NCBI RefSeq assembly: GCF_002775205.1 | Contig: NC_036461.1 | Coordinates: forward strand, 9,399,015-9,463,014 | Reading direction: 5' to 3' | Length of the DNA stretch: 64,000 bases | Source: Xiphophorus maculatus | Taxonomy: Eukaryota; Chordata; Actinopteri; Cyprinodontiformes; Poeciliidae | Shown here: positions 1 through 20,632 of the stretch, one piece after another | Layout: each line of letters starts with the position of its first letter | Numbering within the stretch: position 1 is the stretch's first letter | Position numbers and translations under genes: made by a program | Notes under the pieces: generated by a model | Database searches by the model: none | What the model saw: only the letters and a program-made list of their open reading frames with translations | What the model was told of the DNA's origin: nothing

Positions 1-277
1 CAGATCCACGCTGCATTCACTGGCTGTAAAGCGAATATTTGAAGTTGAATGATGAACAGCAAAGTTTGAAAACCTCTGTAAAAAATTACACCATCCATAT
101 ACTGTTTCTGACATGTTATGATGGCAGTGATCTGTTGTTATATAATGGTCCGAGTGGTAGTCTGCATGTGGTACAGTTATTTAGGACAAGCAAGGCATGT
201 GTTTACGGATTCAGTTTGAATGTCTGTTGTGCAGATTGAAAGTGTAAATATTCACGTTGTGCTAACTCTCCTTGCAG
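1..277 (+). other. ltbp2 intron (3' end)
   Basis: Non-coding sequence leading to a clean pyrimidine-rich acceptor (ctaactctccttgcag) at 277. The short open frames here run through the splice site and are not genes. Confidence 0.7.
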
Positions 278-1282
278 ATATCGATGAATGCAACAATGAG
301 ACCATCTGTGGGAGCCACGGCTTCTGCGAGAATACAGTCGATTCCTTCCTATGCCATTGTGACCAAGGGTACACCAACCCACCCGGAGATATTACCAGAT
401 GTGTTGGTATGTAACTGCTATCACCTGAATTATTGAGAGGTTAGAAACTGAGATTTTATGTTTGTGCAATTGTGAGTTTGTGCATTGGTCTACATTTGAA
501 TCTAAATGCAAGAGCAGATCTGCTCCTGAAACAGCATCTCTATTCTGCCTATTTAAACAAGGCATTTTGTATCCTTAGGGGAAAGTCTGCACATATTTAT
601 GTCAGTTTGTGTACATTACAGCCAAAAAGGCAATGCATTCTCAAAGAATGAGTGAATCGTTTTGTTACACTGATTGCGATGTAAAAATGGCTATCTGCTG
701 AAAGCTGGTGGTAATTCTGGCTCAGATATTAAAGATGAAAAAGTGATTTTTTGCAGTCCTGGTTTTACAAAAACGGGTCAGGAATATCACAAAACTAGAA
801 CTCATCCTTTCAACTGAGCTTTATTCAATATTTTTGCAAATCAGAGTTGCTACACCAACATCCTGCAAACATTGCCTACGTTCTAGACTGAAATATACAC
901 TACAGACCAAAAGTTTGGACACACCTTCTAATTCAATGGGTTTTCTTTATTTTCATGACTATTTATAAGGCAAGAAATCCCACTTATTAACCTGACAGGG
1001 CACACCTATGAAGTGAAAACCATTTCAGGTGACTACCTCTTGAAGCTCATCAAGAAATTGCAGAGTGTGTGCAAAGCAGTAATCACAGCAAAAGGTTGCT
1101 ACTTTGAAGAAACTAGAACATAAGGGGTATTTTCAGTTGTTTTACACTTTTTTGTTTAGTGCATATTTCCACATGTGTTATTCATAGTTTTGATGCCTTC
1201 AGTGTGAATCTACAATGTCAATAGTCATGAAAATAAAGGAAACTCATTGAATTAAAAGGTGTGTCCAAACTTTTGGTCTGTA

Positions 1283-1325
<43 letters not shown>

Positions 1326-4300
1326 CACACATATACTGTATATAAATGAAAGCACAAAGCTGAATAAAAGCACAGCAAACCTTTCAGATTTTTACTTGTT
1401 AAAAATTTGAAAAACTCACTTGCTTTTACATTTCAAAATGATGTATTACATTGAGTATCACATAATACTCCCCAAAAAATCAATATTTTGGGGGGGGTAT
1501 TGTATTGTGGTTGTATTGAGACAAAAGTTGAAAAAGGTGGAGGTCTGAATATTTTTGTAAGAAACTAAAGAGCCTACTGATTAGACATGTCCAGTGTTGC
1601 AAAGGTTGATGGGACATGGACTGTTCTTGAGAACAAAGTAATTCAGTGGTTGTAGTAAGGCTTAATTTACTGTGATTGTGTGCCAATCATGCTTACAACA
1701 TGCTTAACTCTCTTACTCTGCGTTTTCAGACCTGAACGAGTGTGAGATGAGCTCGGCGCGGTGCGGAGAGGCCCTGTGTGAGAACTTTGACGGAAGCTTC
1801 CTGTGCATCTGCCCCAACGACAATGAGGAATTTGATCCTGAAACCAACCAGTGCCGCTCCATGGGTATGAGTAGTCAGAGGACTTAATTCTCTATCCTAT
1901 CGTCGGGAGACGGAGTTTTCCCTGGTTTAATGAGCCGTCTCTTATTATCCAAACAAGGGTGACAAGGAGGACATAGCCTCCTCTGTAAATGTTTTTTTAG
2001 ATCTGTCTGTATCCATTTGTTTTAAAGGCTGCGACTGACTTTGGGTGGTTCACCTCCAAAAAATCTGCATTAGCCTAATCCCTGAGATAGATAATGATAT
2101 AAAGACCTAGTTCCTTTATTTAGAAGACAAACAAAGATAGCATTTTCTTATTGGCAGCTTAAGGTACTTTCTTCTTCTTTTACATAAATTGACCTTAAGT
2201 AACGTTAAGAAAGAGATAATGCTTTTTGAACGATTCAAATACAGTGGGTATACACAAAATTCAACATATTTACATTATTGAGTGGCGCGCCCTCATTCGG
2301 GATGTTTTTTCTTCTTCTTCGCCATTAAATTCCTGTTATGCCTCTGTATAGCCTTTTGGCACATTCCTCTGTTTGCTTTTGACGTGTGTGAATCAATCAT
2401 GTGAGTCTGAATTGGTGTGTTGACTCACATGCCAGTGTTTCCATTTGGCTAAGCCAGCAGCTTAGGAGTGAAATGCCTGAGCCCATCACAGTGGACAAAT
2501 GAGCAGGCGAGGGTAACGCACAGCCTGCTGATGGATGCAGGGTGAAAGCAGAAGCAGTTTATAGTTGTTACAGCATGATGATGTGTCAATAAAGTGTAGG
2601 ATCCTATGTCACTTGATCACAATTGGATGTTTTAAGATCTGCTAACTAGTTTAATTTCAGATAAAAATAAGCTTAGTAAATCCAAAATGATGAAGTCATT
2701 CAAACCAATACCCATTGGGTAAAAAGTAATTGGATAAATTTAATAAGTGGCTTTTGTAGCCTCGTGAATGACTCATTGATTCGCTCCTGGGGGAATTTTG
2801 ATAGGCCAAATGTTTGTGGGGTTGACCACTAGACCATGTTTTGTTCACCCGTGGATAATTTGCTTTCGATGTGATTCACCAGAGTCTCAAAGCCTATAAA
2901 ACAACTCGCATCGCATTTACAGCACCTTGTCAGCAGCCAGAAGCTCAGAAGCATGGAGTGTAGTATTTGTGCATTTAAAAACTTTAAATACTTGTGTATT
3001 TAAAAACATTGAGGCTTTTAATAAAACTCTGCAAACAGTCCAGTAATCTTGAATATTAGTGACTTTGTTTCCCACTTATTCTTACATTGTTTTGGTCAGC
3101 ATGTGATGTGTTGATTTCTTTTTCACTCTTTTAGCCTACCTTATGTTGTTGGACAGGATTTATTTAGGGGCTTCCTTGATTCTGCATGTCAGCTTTGCAA
3201 TAAGCATGTTCAATCAGACTTTATTCACAATTTAAAAAGGAATCAGTTATTATTAAAATATCTAAATATTGATATCTGCTCATGCAGTTTATCATTTCCT
3301 AATGTTAAAATTTGTTTGGTTTGAAATATGTAGTTTGTGACAAAACTGCAACAACAGAAGAAATCTGTAAGAGGATGAACAGTGTTGTATGGCACTGTGC
3401 CTGTGTAACTGGTTATTTTTCTTACAGTAGTTCTAGTGATGTACTTTGTATCCTAATGAAATGCTTTCTTTGTTCGTCTTCAGATGTTCCTGACACTAAG
3501 CCGGAGTCTCCATCCACTCACATAACTGAAGAGAGGAAAGATTGCTATTATAATCTAAATGATGCCAACATCTGCAACAATGTCTTGTCTCGTAACACCA
3601 CCAAGCAGGAATGCTGCTGCACAGCCGGCGCCGGCTGGGGCGACAACTGTGAGATCCACCCCTGTCCTCCTGTAGGAAGAGGTACAGCATGAGGCCAACT
3701 CTCTGGAAAATGGATGTTTTCCTAATTTCAGCTCCTAGATGGTCATTTTATGCATTTTACAGATGATTACAATCAGTTGTGTCCCCATGGCAACGGAATA
3801 TTAACTTTACCTGGGTCTTCTTTACTGGGTCATGGAGAAAACCTCCGCTACAAAGGTGAGCATATTTGCTCATAACAGATCAAACTGGTTCAGAAAGGTG
3901 AAATATGATCATTGCATTTTGAGATTTTTTTTTTTTACATTGAGCAGTAACGTGTGAATTTGTCTTTTCTTCAGATGCAAATGAATGTGAAATGTTTGGA
4001 AGCGAGATATGCAAGAATGGGCAATGTTCCAATTTCTTTTCTGGGTATACCTGCTACTGTCAGTCTGGATATTTCTACGACAAAATCCGGCTTGAGTGTG
4101 TGGGTAAGAATTTACATTATCTCTCTTAGGTAGACTGCATTTCTTATTTATCTCCTTCCTTCTATTATCTCATATAATTATCTACAGTTTTTATCAAGAA
4201 TTCAGATTTTTTTCCACAACTAGAATATCTCTCAAACATCCTAAAGAGAAAATAAGAATTAGTCACAACTAATCTTTTCATGACTCATATGCCAGGTGCT

Positions 4301-7300
4301 TGCATGAGATTTTAACACTATGACAACCTTAATTAAAACAGTCAGTGTTATTCAAAGCAAAAATATATAACAATTTAATTTCAGAAATTATTGCTACTGT
4401 TGGTTAGCAACAATGTGAATTACTACATATGTAATGCAGTCTGTAGGAATGTTTGCCAAGGTTCCAGACAGCTGCAGTTTCAAATCCACTTACACCCATC
4501 ATCATTTCTACAGTTTAAGTAATAACAGATCAAACAAAGTGATGATGTGACTAAACATTTTCTCCAGCTATAAAACCCACTTGTTGTTTTATCAGCTGGT
4601 GGCGATCACCTGGCTGATAAAAAAAAAAAACTCTGACACTTTTTTCTCATTTACAAAGCAAATTTTGCTGTTAAGAAATATTTCCCTGTTACTAAAAACA
4701 TGGGCAGTGATGGTGTGAAAACGAAAAAAGAGCACCACCCACTGGTAGCATTAGTGGGCAACATAATTTGAAATTGTTGTAAAACGTTAGCTAGTAATCT
4801 GTAAGGATATTAACAAGCCGAGTGCAGCAGGTGGCCTGATTTCTTAATATTGACTGTTACACTTGTTTTATGCTAAAAAGAATAGAACATTATTAAACAA
4901 ATCCATTTTTTTCTGTTTAAAATCAAAACAAGTAAAGGTCATACATCTGATTATTCTAACTGTAATAATGAAGGTGTTATATTATTTTTAGCGGCAGCAA
5001 TAGAAATAACTGGTTCATTACAGTTTTAAATAAAAGCAAAAAGTTTGTCATTTTATTTTTAGTTTTTGTGCAAAGATAACCATACCAGCTTAGGTTGTAT
5101 TTTAAATCAATTTTTTAATATATAAATGTAAAAATCCCACAATATCACAGCATTCACACAAAGGTTTCAAATAAAAATGTGCAAGAATAAATATAATTAA
5201 TCTAAAACAGAATAACAGACCTCTGAATCTCTTTTCTGTAGCTGCTTTATTTTAGACAGCTGAGTGGAATTATGAAGAAACAGGTGGTAAAGGGACATAT
5301 TTATACATATTTATTTTTCGACTGTATTTCCTCTTTCATTGTTCTAACACTGCATCCTTCCTTCTTGGCTTCTTTTTTGTGGTGTTTCCTCATTCGCTCT
5401 TTCTTTCCTTCCTGCTGTATGGTGTGCTACCAACCATCTTTCTTTCTTTGTCCATGTTTTTTGCAACTGGAAATATTTCAAGACTGTCAAATTTCTTTTT
5501 TTGTAAATGAGGGAAAAACAATAACAATGCCAAAGCTAATACAATAATATTTTCACGTATTTTGAATCTTCCCTGATGGATTTGTTCCATTCTTGTTCGT
5601 ATATGGCCAGATTATGATGAGTGTGGATTTGGAAACCCTTGTGAAAACGGAGCATGTGTGAACACGGCAGGATCGTTCAACTGTTTCTGTAGTCCTCCGC
5701 TAGTCCTGGACAGCACACAGCACCGCTGCGTCAGTCCCAACACAACAGAAGGTCTGACATCCACTAATGTGCAGTATTTCTTTTTACCCTGGTTTTTAAG
5801 GTGTGAAATGTAATGCTGCTCTGATCTAACCTTTATTTAAACACTTCCTCTACTCATTTTTGTAAAATCTTCTTCTTTCTCTCCAAGGCATCATAGGTTC
5901 TGATCAGGATGTGAACGCAAATATTTGCTGGCGCCGACTTGAAGGGAACAACATTTGTGCAGAACCGATTCAGGAGCTCAGAACAACATTCACTGAATGC
6001 TGCTGCCTGTACGGCGTCGCCTGGGGACAGTGTGCACTCTGCCCCAGGAAAACTTCTGGTGAGAAGCAGAATGCACATCAGACTCTGGTTTTCTTGTAAA
6101 ATTTTGATTACTGTAACAAACTTTAACGTTTTACTTTGATCTGTCGTGCAGTTGATTATGCTTCCATGTGCAACCTGCCTTGGACAGAAGGCGCAGACAG
6201 CCTTCGAGAGCAGATAGGATATGAGTATGGCATTGAAGAGCCAGGGCTTCCTCCATACTGGGATAACTATGGCGGTGGCATTCCTGAAAGTGTTCCCATA
6301 TTTACTGACAGTGACTACAACAACCCGCAACCACCCTTTCGTGTCCCAGTCCTACGTCCAGGTGGGAGCCAACCCCAACCACTGGATCGCTATACAGGTA
6401 AAACATACTTCACGTCCTCCAGATCAACCCTGCTCCTCAAGACACACTGCCCTGTATGTGCTATATGTTACCCTGCTTCAACACAGATGATTCAAGTGAA
6501 TAAACTTCAGCAAAAGCCTGTTAATCAGCTGTCAATTGAAATTAAGTGTGCTAAAGCAGGGAAGCATCTAAAACTTGCCAGGAAGCACTGATCTAGAGTA
6601 GAAACCAAAAAGATTCATCCAAGTTTCTGCCTTGTATTCTAAACATTAAAGTAACTCATGCTCACAAATAATTTGCATGCAATGAGTAGAAAGCAAATTA
6701 CTTTTAGGTAGCTGTTTCTGATGTGCTCTATAACTAATAGCCTGTCTGTCTGACTATCTGTCTGCATCTGTCTGATCAGAGCGGCGTTACGACAGCTTTG
6801 AGGGTCTCCAAGCGGAAGAGTGTGGGATCCTGAACGGATGTGATAATGGACGCTGCGTTCGTGTTCGAGAGGGCTATACCTGCGACTGCTTCGATGGTTA
6901 CGAACTTAACCTGGATAAGATGGCCTGCATAGGTGGGTTCTTTCCCTCTGCATCTCATGCATTAAGAATTTGAAGGACTGCGTCATAAGAATCTCTTCAT
7001 CAATGCAGTAAGAAATCACATTAATTGGTTTACTGTAAAGTTTTCCTGTCGAAGCTGAAAGCAAAATCTGATACTCGGCCTTCAAGCATAAGCTGTTCAG
7101 AGTCATATCTTTGGATGATTTCAGTATCCTTTACATCATCTCTCTCAAGGAGAAGCTTTGAGTTTAACAACCTTGCATGAGATTAGGTTTTATATAAAAG
7201 TAATGAAAGCAGTGCACTCCTTAAAACATCACTCACTTTTGGTCTTAAATTTGTATGTTGCTCTCTGCCAAGAATGAGGAGGCCTTGAATTTTAGCCACA

Positions 7301-8883
7301 CATATATCGCATGAAATATTATATCTCTTTAGAGGTATTTTGTTTGTCTTAGAAAAAAGTGAGGCTGTTTAGCAGTCCTGAGGTGATGATTGGAGCCTTC
7401 TGTTTCTGTATGGGCTTATGGCCTCCAAGGCCAGTTGTCTTCCCATGCAGAGTGACTGAACTCTGAGGAAACACGTGGGAGCTGTGCAACCTGTGCCATG
7501 CGTCCTTTTAGAAATGCAGCCTCTCGAATTTCCCCAGCAGGACATGACGTAAGCAGAATGAGGGTCATTTGAGACTGAATGCTCGGAAAAAGACACTCAG
7601 ACCTCCCGAGATGAAAAAAGGAAACAGCTGAAGGCCAAAAGGAAACACTGTCGGACGCATTTTTAATGCAATTTCTAAGCATCCAGCGTTCAACAGTTAA
7701 AGCTCAACTGACACACACTTGAGTGTTTTTTTCTGTGTTTCAGATCATGTATTAGGCAACATGTAAAAGACGTATTTTTCTTAGATAAACATTATTTTTA
7801 ATTGAACCTGGTAAGCCAGAAAGACATTGTCACTTTAATTTTATGCTTTTTTCTTAATTTCTTTATTTTGTGATAAAAATGTTCCCTATATTTATGCGAA
7901 AACATTGTGTTACCTATTGTTCATGCTGTAGTCAAAGGGGAAATTATACTAGTTAGTGTATGTCCTGGTAAACAAAAATATTTTACCACTTGAAGTGTTT
8001 TTTTTTCTTTTGCATTTTATAATTTTATCATCTTCAGTTCCATTTTATTTAATGTGAGACCAGCACAATATAGTGCATAATTGTGATACACCATTTTCAA
8101 AAATTTGGGAAAGGTAAAAAAAAATTATTTTATGATGTGCATTTGTATTCCGGTCTCTAACTCAACAAAGTAGAGCCACATTTGTCTGCCAAAGCAGCTG
8201 CATTTAAAGACATGTCTCTGCCAGTTTTGTATATCTAGAAACTGAAATTTTCTGCAAAAAAATTTTCTCCAATCAACTCTGCAGCTCTTCTCTGTCCCTA
8301 CTGAAAAAAGCATCCCCAGAGCATGATGCTGCCATTAGCAACTGTTTCTGCCTTAGCAGAGCTGGTATTAGCAGAATATGCAGGTGTGGGATCTGCAGAA
8401 GTACAGTTAATAACCCAGTTTTTTGTTATGTTTGGTTTGTTTGCAAGCTGCTATTTAGGTCAACAAAACTCAGTGGTCACCATCTGCTTGAGTCCTTTGC
8501 TTTCGAGAAATTCAGACTGACAGAAAATGCTGGAATTACAAGAAAAGGGAAGGAAGAAAGGAGGAATTAAAGAAAGCAGGCCAAGGAGTAGGAAATATAA
8601 ATTATGTTAGCTTTAACACCCACGAGGCCACTCAGCAACAGATGTGCTGCTGGCGGCTGTTGAATCACCCTGCTTACTGGCTTGTTACGTCTCCCTCTAC
8701 CCTGCAGACATAAACGAATGTGAGGACATCAGTGACAAGGTCCCGTTGTGTCAGAACGGCCAGTGCATCAACACCGAGGGGTCCTACAAGTGCACCTGCC
8801 TGCCCGGCTTCGTGGCCTCCGCCAAGCCACATAAATGCATCTCAGCAATCCCAGAGTCCACATTCAGGGGGGCAGAAAACTGA
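278..8883 (+). CDS. ltbp2: Latent TGF-beta binding protein 2 (3' part, ten exons)
   Basis: Secreted matrix glycoprotein of the fibrillin/LTBP family. Coding exons: 278-406, 1730-1864, 3484-3681, 3763-3855, 3975-4103, 5611-5751, 5888-6058, 6152-6397, 6780-6932, 8708-8883 (TGA 8881-8883). All internal junctions are phase 1, as usual in this family. Domain order: two calcium-binding EGF modules (D-I-D-E-C and D-L-N-E-C starts), an 8-cysteine TB domain with a CCC triplet (exons 3484 and 3763), two EGF modules, a second TB domain (exons 5888 and 6152, CCCLYG motif), a Pro/Tyr-rich linker, then two C-terminal EGF modules, one containing EECGILNGC. This is the canonical LTBP C-terminus. LTBP2 is preferred over LTBP1 because of the CPHG and MFG.EIC motifs, the long linker after the last TB domain, and neighbours that map to human 14q24. 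The last TB domain is one residue shorter than the remembered human sequence between CCC and CALC. About 524 codons are visible; the 5' part is outside the window. Confidence 0.85.
898..1285. mobile_element. Tc1-like miniature inverted-repeat element
   Basis: A 388-bp element has terminal inverted repeats of about 60 bp (898-958 and 1228-1285) that differ at only a few positions; each carries the core tacagaccaaaagtttgg. It is flanked by TA dinucleotides at 896-897 and 1286-1287, the target-site duplication expected of Tc1/mariner. The interior resembles the 3' end of a transposase gene but is far too short to encode one, so this is an internally deleted, non-autonomous copy. It lies in an ltbp2 intron, immediately followed by an AT dinucleotide tract (1286-1330). 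Confidence 0.85.
1340..1575. mobile_element. Degraded Tc1-like transposon 3' end
   Basis: Decayed match to the tail of a common fish Tc1-like element: an A/T-rich stretch reading ctttcagatttttacttgtt and ending in a 'ggtctgaatatttttgtaag' terminus. It lies directly downstream of the miniature element and the AT repeat, so the two form a composite insertion. No open reading frame remains. Confidence 0.5.
1865..3483 (+). other. ltbp2 intron, no other feature recognised
   Basis: This 1.6-kb intron has no supported gene. The segment at about 2280-2560 is somewhat richer in G+C and lacks recognisable transposon sequence; it could hold a regulatory element, but nothing in the sequence proves that. 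Confidence 0.5.
4104..5610 (+). other. ltbp2 intron, AT-rich
   Basis: AT-rich intron between two EGF-encoding exons. The open frames at 5272-5590 on both strands are pyrimidine/purine-skewed chance frames next to the acceptor. No gene, RNA or well-preserved repeat was recognised. Confidence 0.5.
6933..8707 (+). other. Last ltbp2 intron
   Basis: Intron before the final EGF exon. The part at about 7370-7690 is more balanced in composition and looks unique. The part at about 8125-8345 is an antisense remnant of a Tc1-like transposon (annotated separately). No coding exon was found. Confidence 0.5.
8125..8345 (-). mobile_element. Degraded Tc1-like fragment, antisense
   Basis: The phrase catccccagagcatgatgct and the upstream decayed sequence match the antisense of the central part of teleost Tc1-like transposase genes. 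It is short and frame-broken and lies within an ltbp2 intron. Confidence 0.55.
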
Positions 8884-11200
8884 AAGAGAAACAAACTTTT
8901 CCTGCTTCTTAAAACCATCATCATCCCCGTGCTCTGTCCACCAGAGAGCTCGGCACTAAACCTCCAACAGTAACACTGTTCGTCCAAGCTTTTCTCCCCA
9001 CATGTTGCTGACGCACACAAACGTACACAAGCTTTCTCAAATCCCTTCCCCTGTTACGTATTCAAGAGGACCAGGAAATGTGCATTGAATGTATTACACG
9101 GGATTTATTGTTCACCACATTTCTGTTTGCCTTAAAGGGATTGTTTTTGAGACTGATTCTTTCATATATTGAGTGACCCCAGGCAAATTGATCTGTTTAT
9201 ATATTTCCCACTGTATTTTCTCTGTCAATTCACTTTTTCGAAGTTTGTTATTTATTTCATTGACATGACGGGCCTCTGAAAGTTTAGAAAGCATCCGGTT
9301 TCAGAGGTTAGACTTGATTCCTCTCATTTCTCACAGAGACTCTGTGATTAGATGAATAATGTACATTTTAAAGAGAAGGAATTTCTGAAGAAATATGTCA
9401 TATATCGTCTTATATCTATCTGGGTCAACAAACAGAATTTTTCCCACAGCTGCCTTTCTTCAGGATTTCTGAACCGATCACCCAAACTTTCACGTTAAAA
9501 GCTCCACAAGCTTTGACAGACTGTACATGTATATGAGGTTCTGTGAGATGTTCAGAAAATGGTGCTCCCAGTAGACTGTTTAGGACCATTTTCAAAAAAT
9601 GAAATGTAATACTAACCCCCATTTCTTTCTCTTATAATAGTATTGATCTGTTTCATGCTTTTATTTTTAAAGAAATGAAAAGAAAAAACAAGCCTTGTTT
9701 GCATTTTCTGCAAGAAATTCTGAAATAACGAGAAATTGATTTTATTTGCCATTGAATTTATTGACCATTGTCACAGAGAAAAAGGAATACTTCTTCAGAC
9801 CATGCCCAAGTGTCCTCCACATTTATTGGCACCCCTTGTAAAGATGTGTAAGAATGCATTTGTATTTTATTCTGCAAGTGTTATTTTTGAAATAATTTCT
9901 AAAATAAAAATACTCTCTCTAATTAGATTGAAAAGAATTAAAACATTTTTTTTTTTTTTTTTTACAAAAATACCAGTGCCACACTTAGTGGTAACTCTTG
10001 TATTTCCTTGAAATAAACATAATTGAATTGTTTTACCATTTGTACTTTACTCTACAAAGTTGCTAAGAGTGTTTAGGAACTTTTCATGTTTGAACAATGA
10101 CTTTCAGTCAGATAAAGTCTTTGTTATACCTTGTTTGAAAATAATTGGTGTAAATTATGTCATTTTGCATGTGAAATTTGCCCAAACCAACACAAAAATA
10201 GTTCACCTGACAAAAAAATTGCCAACCTCTTTCCATTTCTATTTAGTGAAATTTCTGATTAGACAGCTGACTATTGGTGAATCTAAGTTGAGTCCGGATC
10301 CAGACAAGTACCTAAACTGAGTAGTTTTAGGTCTGATCATCATGGCTCTCCTCTCAAGCTGCCCTCCTGCCACTGCACACAAAATTTTCCCTAACACATT
10401 TTATGTTCCTTATCTGTCTTTGAGAAGTGTGCACTCTCTTAACATATTCTCTTAGTGCTATCTAGCAAAATCAATACTATATTTGACATTGCACATCAAA
10501 TGAAAGAAAAAAAAAGCCACCATTTCTAGCTTTTGTAGATTTATATCTGTTTGTAAAAATGTCTTTAAAGCATTTCTTTTTCTGTATGAGAAGAGTGACA
10601 CTGTACCATAGGAACTCTGTGTATACCCTGCCCTGTGGAGCAGACTATGAGTTATATAAATATATATATTTTTTGCAAGTGGCACCACTGTTAAGAAATA
10701 ACAATTTTGTAATGCAAGCACCTGCTTATGTCAATCACAACATTGCAGCATTTTTTATAACAGTAAACATGATTTATTCCCGTTTCTTTTGAATGACTGT
10801 GTAATTTATGGTTTATAGACAACATCATCAGACATAAATGGCTTGTCTATAATCATCAGCAGGTATTCTCTGTAGCACATTTAGACCTGATAACACCTGG
10901 ACATGATGATTAAAGCTGATAATTTATGCCACTGGCCATCTTTCTAGATTTTTAATCTGCAGTTTTACAAATGTTTTTATATGAAGCCAACTGTTCTTTG
11001 CTCTGTTGTTCAAATATTTGCCTGATTTGGACTGGAGACTATAAATGCGGTTAACGCTGAGCTATTTAAAGTCTTTCAAACAATATTAACTACAGACAAA
11101 TGTTGTAAAGCTGTGGTCGGTATCTTGACTGTTCATTTTGTTTACCTCCTGACTGTAATCTGTATCAGTCATCAAAATAAATAACAAAAAACAAATTGTG
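8884..11200 (+). other. ltbp2 3' UTR and downstream region
   Basis: No coding exon follows the ltbp2 stop codon. A canonical AATAAA at 11176-11181 could end a long 3' UTR; another candidate (aaataaac) lies near 10010. The middle of the stretch (about 9800-10270) is an old DNA-transposon remnant. The actual cleavage site cannot be decided from sequence alone. Confidence 0.45.
9800..10270. mobile_element. Degraded Tc1/mariner-like element
   Basis: Contains the phrase ttattggcaccccttgtaaa followed by agatgtgtaagaatgc, typical of the subterminal part of a widespread fish Tc1-like family. An A/T-rich interior includes a 17-base T run (about 9947-9963). No intact transposase frame remains. Confidence 0.5.
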
Positions 11201-11542
11201 ATGATTTCTTCTGTATGGTACTCGATGCACTGCAAGAAAGAATGAATATTCAGACAATTGCTTATAAAGCAGTGACAGTATAGTTCACCATACTCTGCAG
11301 TAAGTTATGAGTTTAAATTATCAGAAAATAAGATCTGGGTTTGGTCAAAAAGTGTAAAATTCTTTAACGTTATTATCAAAAGTTAAACAATTCAGTGGTG
11401 AAATTATGTCCACTAAATAATGTCACTAAAGATACAAATTGGGAATAGACGGTGCCATTCAAAGCTTTCTGTATTATGTCACACTACAACCACATATTTT
11501 ATTAGTAGTTATAGAATGGAAGGACAATGAAACATGGTTTTC

Positions 11543-11735
<193 letters not shown>

Positions 11736-11929
11736 ATTACTGTATATATTATGTGATGCTGCCCTCTAGTGGTTGAATTTTAATAATGCGTATATAGCGC
11801 TTTCCTAGCTGTTTTTTATTATTATCTTGTTGGGGGGGGTTTGTTGTTTTCAGTCATCAGGATTTATCTCCTTCCTGTCACATTTAGATTTGTAGATTCG
11901 TATAATAAAAAATGTTGGTCTTATTGAGA

Positions 11930-12335
11930 GCGCCAAGGGTCTGACCAGGAGCTCCAGTTATTCCAACTCCTCCCGCCCCCTTACGAAATTATCCTTCCGG
12001 CTTTCCGTACTGGGAAGAGAGAAGAGGGATTTTGGGAATTAGCGTTCTCTCTGTGAAACAGCTTCAACAAGTAATGTGTTCGCCTCGTTTTTGTTTCAAT
12101 ACATTTCCCAGAAGGCAACGCAATCCATATGTCTTTGTATTCGTAATGCTCCACTGTAGCATTTAGTTGCCTATAACGATAAATTACGGCTATTTGCACC
12201 AGCTAACTTGGATTTAATCGCCAGTTGATCGAGAAGGATATTTTGCTGTAAAACTAGTTTCCCACACAAAATGTTTTGAAGCTCGGGGATATCATATCTG
12301 ATGACCATGTCTGCTAATTTGTTAAGTGAGAGAGG
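11930..12335 (+). promoter_or_regulatory. Probable pomt2 promoter and 5' leader
   Basis: The region just upstream of pomt2 contains a GC-box-like tcccgccccc (11971-11980) and an ETS-type cttccgg (11994-12000) and lacks an obvious TATA box, as is common for housekeeping genes. A possible 5'-UTR splice donor (agag|gtaac) lies at 12333, but extending an open frame from it into the first coding exon meets stops in each acceptor tested. Confidence 0.45.
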
Positions 12336-12504
12336 TAACATTAAATGTACTGATGGTGTTTACAATAATGAGAGCTGATATTTTCTATTAAATTTATTTT
12401 TATAGCTGTTATATGTTGTTTACCTCTTTTAGTAGGGCATAATAAGAGCCGTATGAGTCTGTAGCTACACATTCGGTGGTCATTTAAAAAGGTGTTATTT
12501 GCTA

Positions 12505-19900
<7,396 letters not shown>

Positions 19901-20632
19901 TCACTTTTACAAGATCTGTACTCTAATGTTGTATAGTGCAGGTCAGAAGTTTACATGCACTTATTATTGGCATGAACACCATATTAATTGGGGACTACAG
20001 TGAGAATTGGATGCTCAATTTTCTATTTAATTTGGATTTTCTCCTATCTATATGTGTAGATTTTACTATTTGTCCATTAGAAAAGATTCAAGTTTAGATT
20101 AATGCTTTTGTGTCCAATTCTTGACTGTTATATTTATACAAATTATTGAAGTTGTCTGTTGTATTGTCTGCTTAAAGGAACAATTCAAATGCATCAATAA
20201 AACACCCTTATTATTATGGCAGTCATCCCCATCAAGAGTGTATGTAAGCATTTGATCTGAACTGTTTTCTGCTTTCTAACAAAAATATTTTCTTACAGTA
20301 CTGACTGAAAACGTACGTGACCTAGTATTTGTGTCATAGCATTTCTTGTATTGCAGGCTGTGTGTAGATGAAGAACTGTGTGTTGTGTGTGTGAGTAAAA
20401 ACTAGATGCCATTCATTGACAAGAAGCCCTTTCTCACACTATGCGTTCCATCTGTATTGAGCAAAGGTGCCTCCTATTAACTGATTATGGAAAAGCTGAG
20501 TAGCTTAATTCTGCATTGTCTGATTTTTCAGGCGTTTTTTTCAGTTGTCTTGATTTTAGAGTTGGCAGTTTGGTAATGAATGCTTTTGTGAACAACGTCT
20601 GAAAGTTTTTACATTTTAGTGTGACAAATAAA
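19901..20632 (+). promoter_or_regulatory. pomt2 3' UTR and poly(A) signal
   Basis: Downstream of the TAG stop. A canonical AATAAA lies at 20627-20632, followed by T-rich sequence. A second AATAAA at 20196-20201 lies within a miniature transposon and could give a shorter transcript. Confidence 0.65.
19934..20265. mobile_element. Miniature inverted-repeat transposon in pomt2 3' UTR
   Basis: Left end agtgcaggtcagaagtttac and right end gtgtatgtaagcatttgatc with gaactgt after it form an imperfect inverted repeat (about 20 of 26 positions match), flanked by TA on the left. About 330 bp, non-coding, beginning some 35 bp after the pomt2 stop codon. The termini resemble 'caggtcagaagtttacat' Tc1-like families of fish. 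Confidence 0.7.

Noticed and set aside
278-8883. Assignment of the first gene to LTBP1
   Set aside because: The C-terminal EGF modules resemble LTBP1 too, but the CPHG and MFG.EIC motifs, the PPLVLD.. EGF ending, the long Pro/Tyr linker and 14q24-type neighbours favour LTBP2. Some doubt remains.
12301-12332. ATG with short frame ending at a splice donor as the pomt2 first coding exon
   Set aside because: All acceptors tested between 12430 and 12505 lead to stops in the required frame, so translation from 12505 is preferred.
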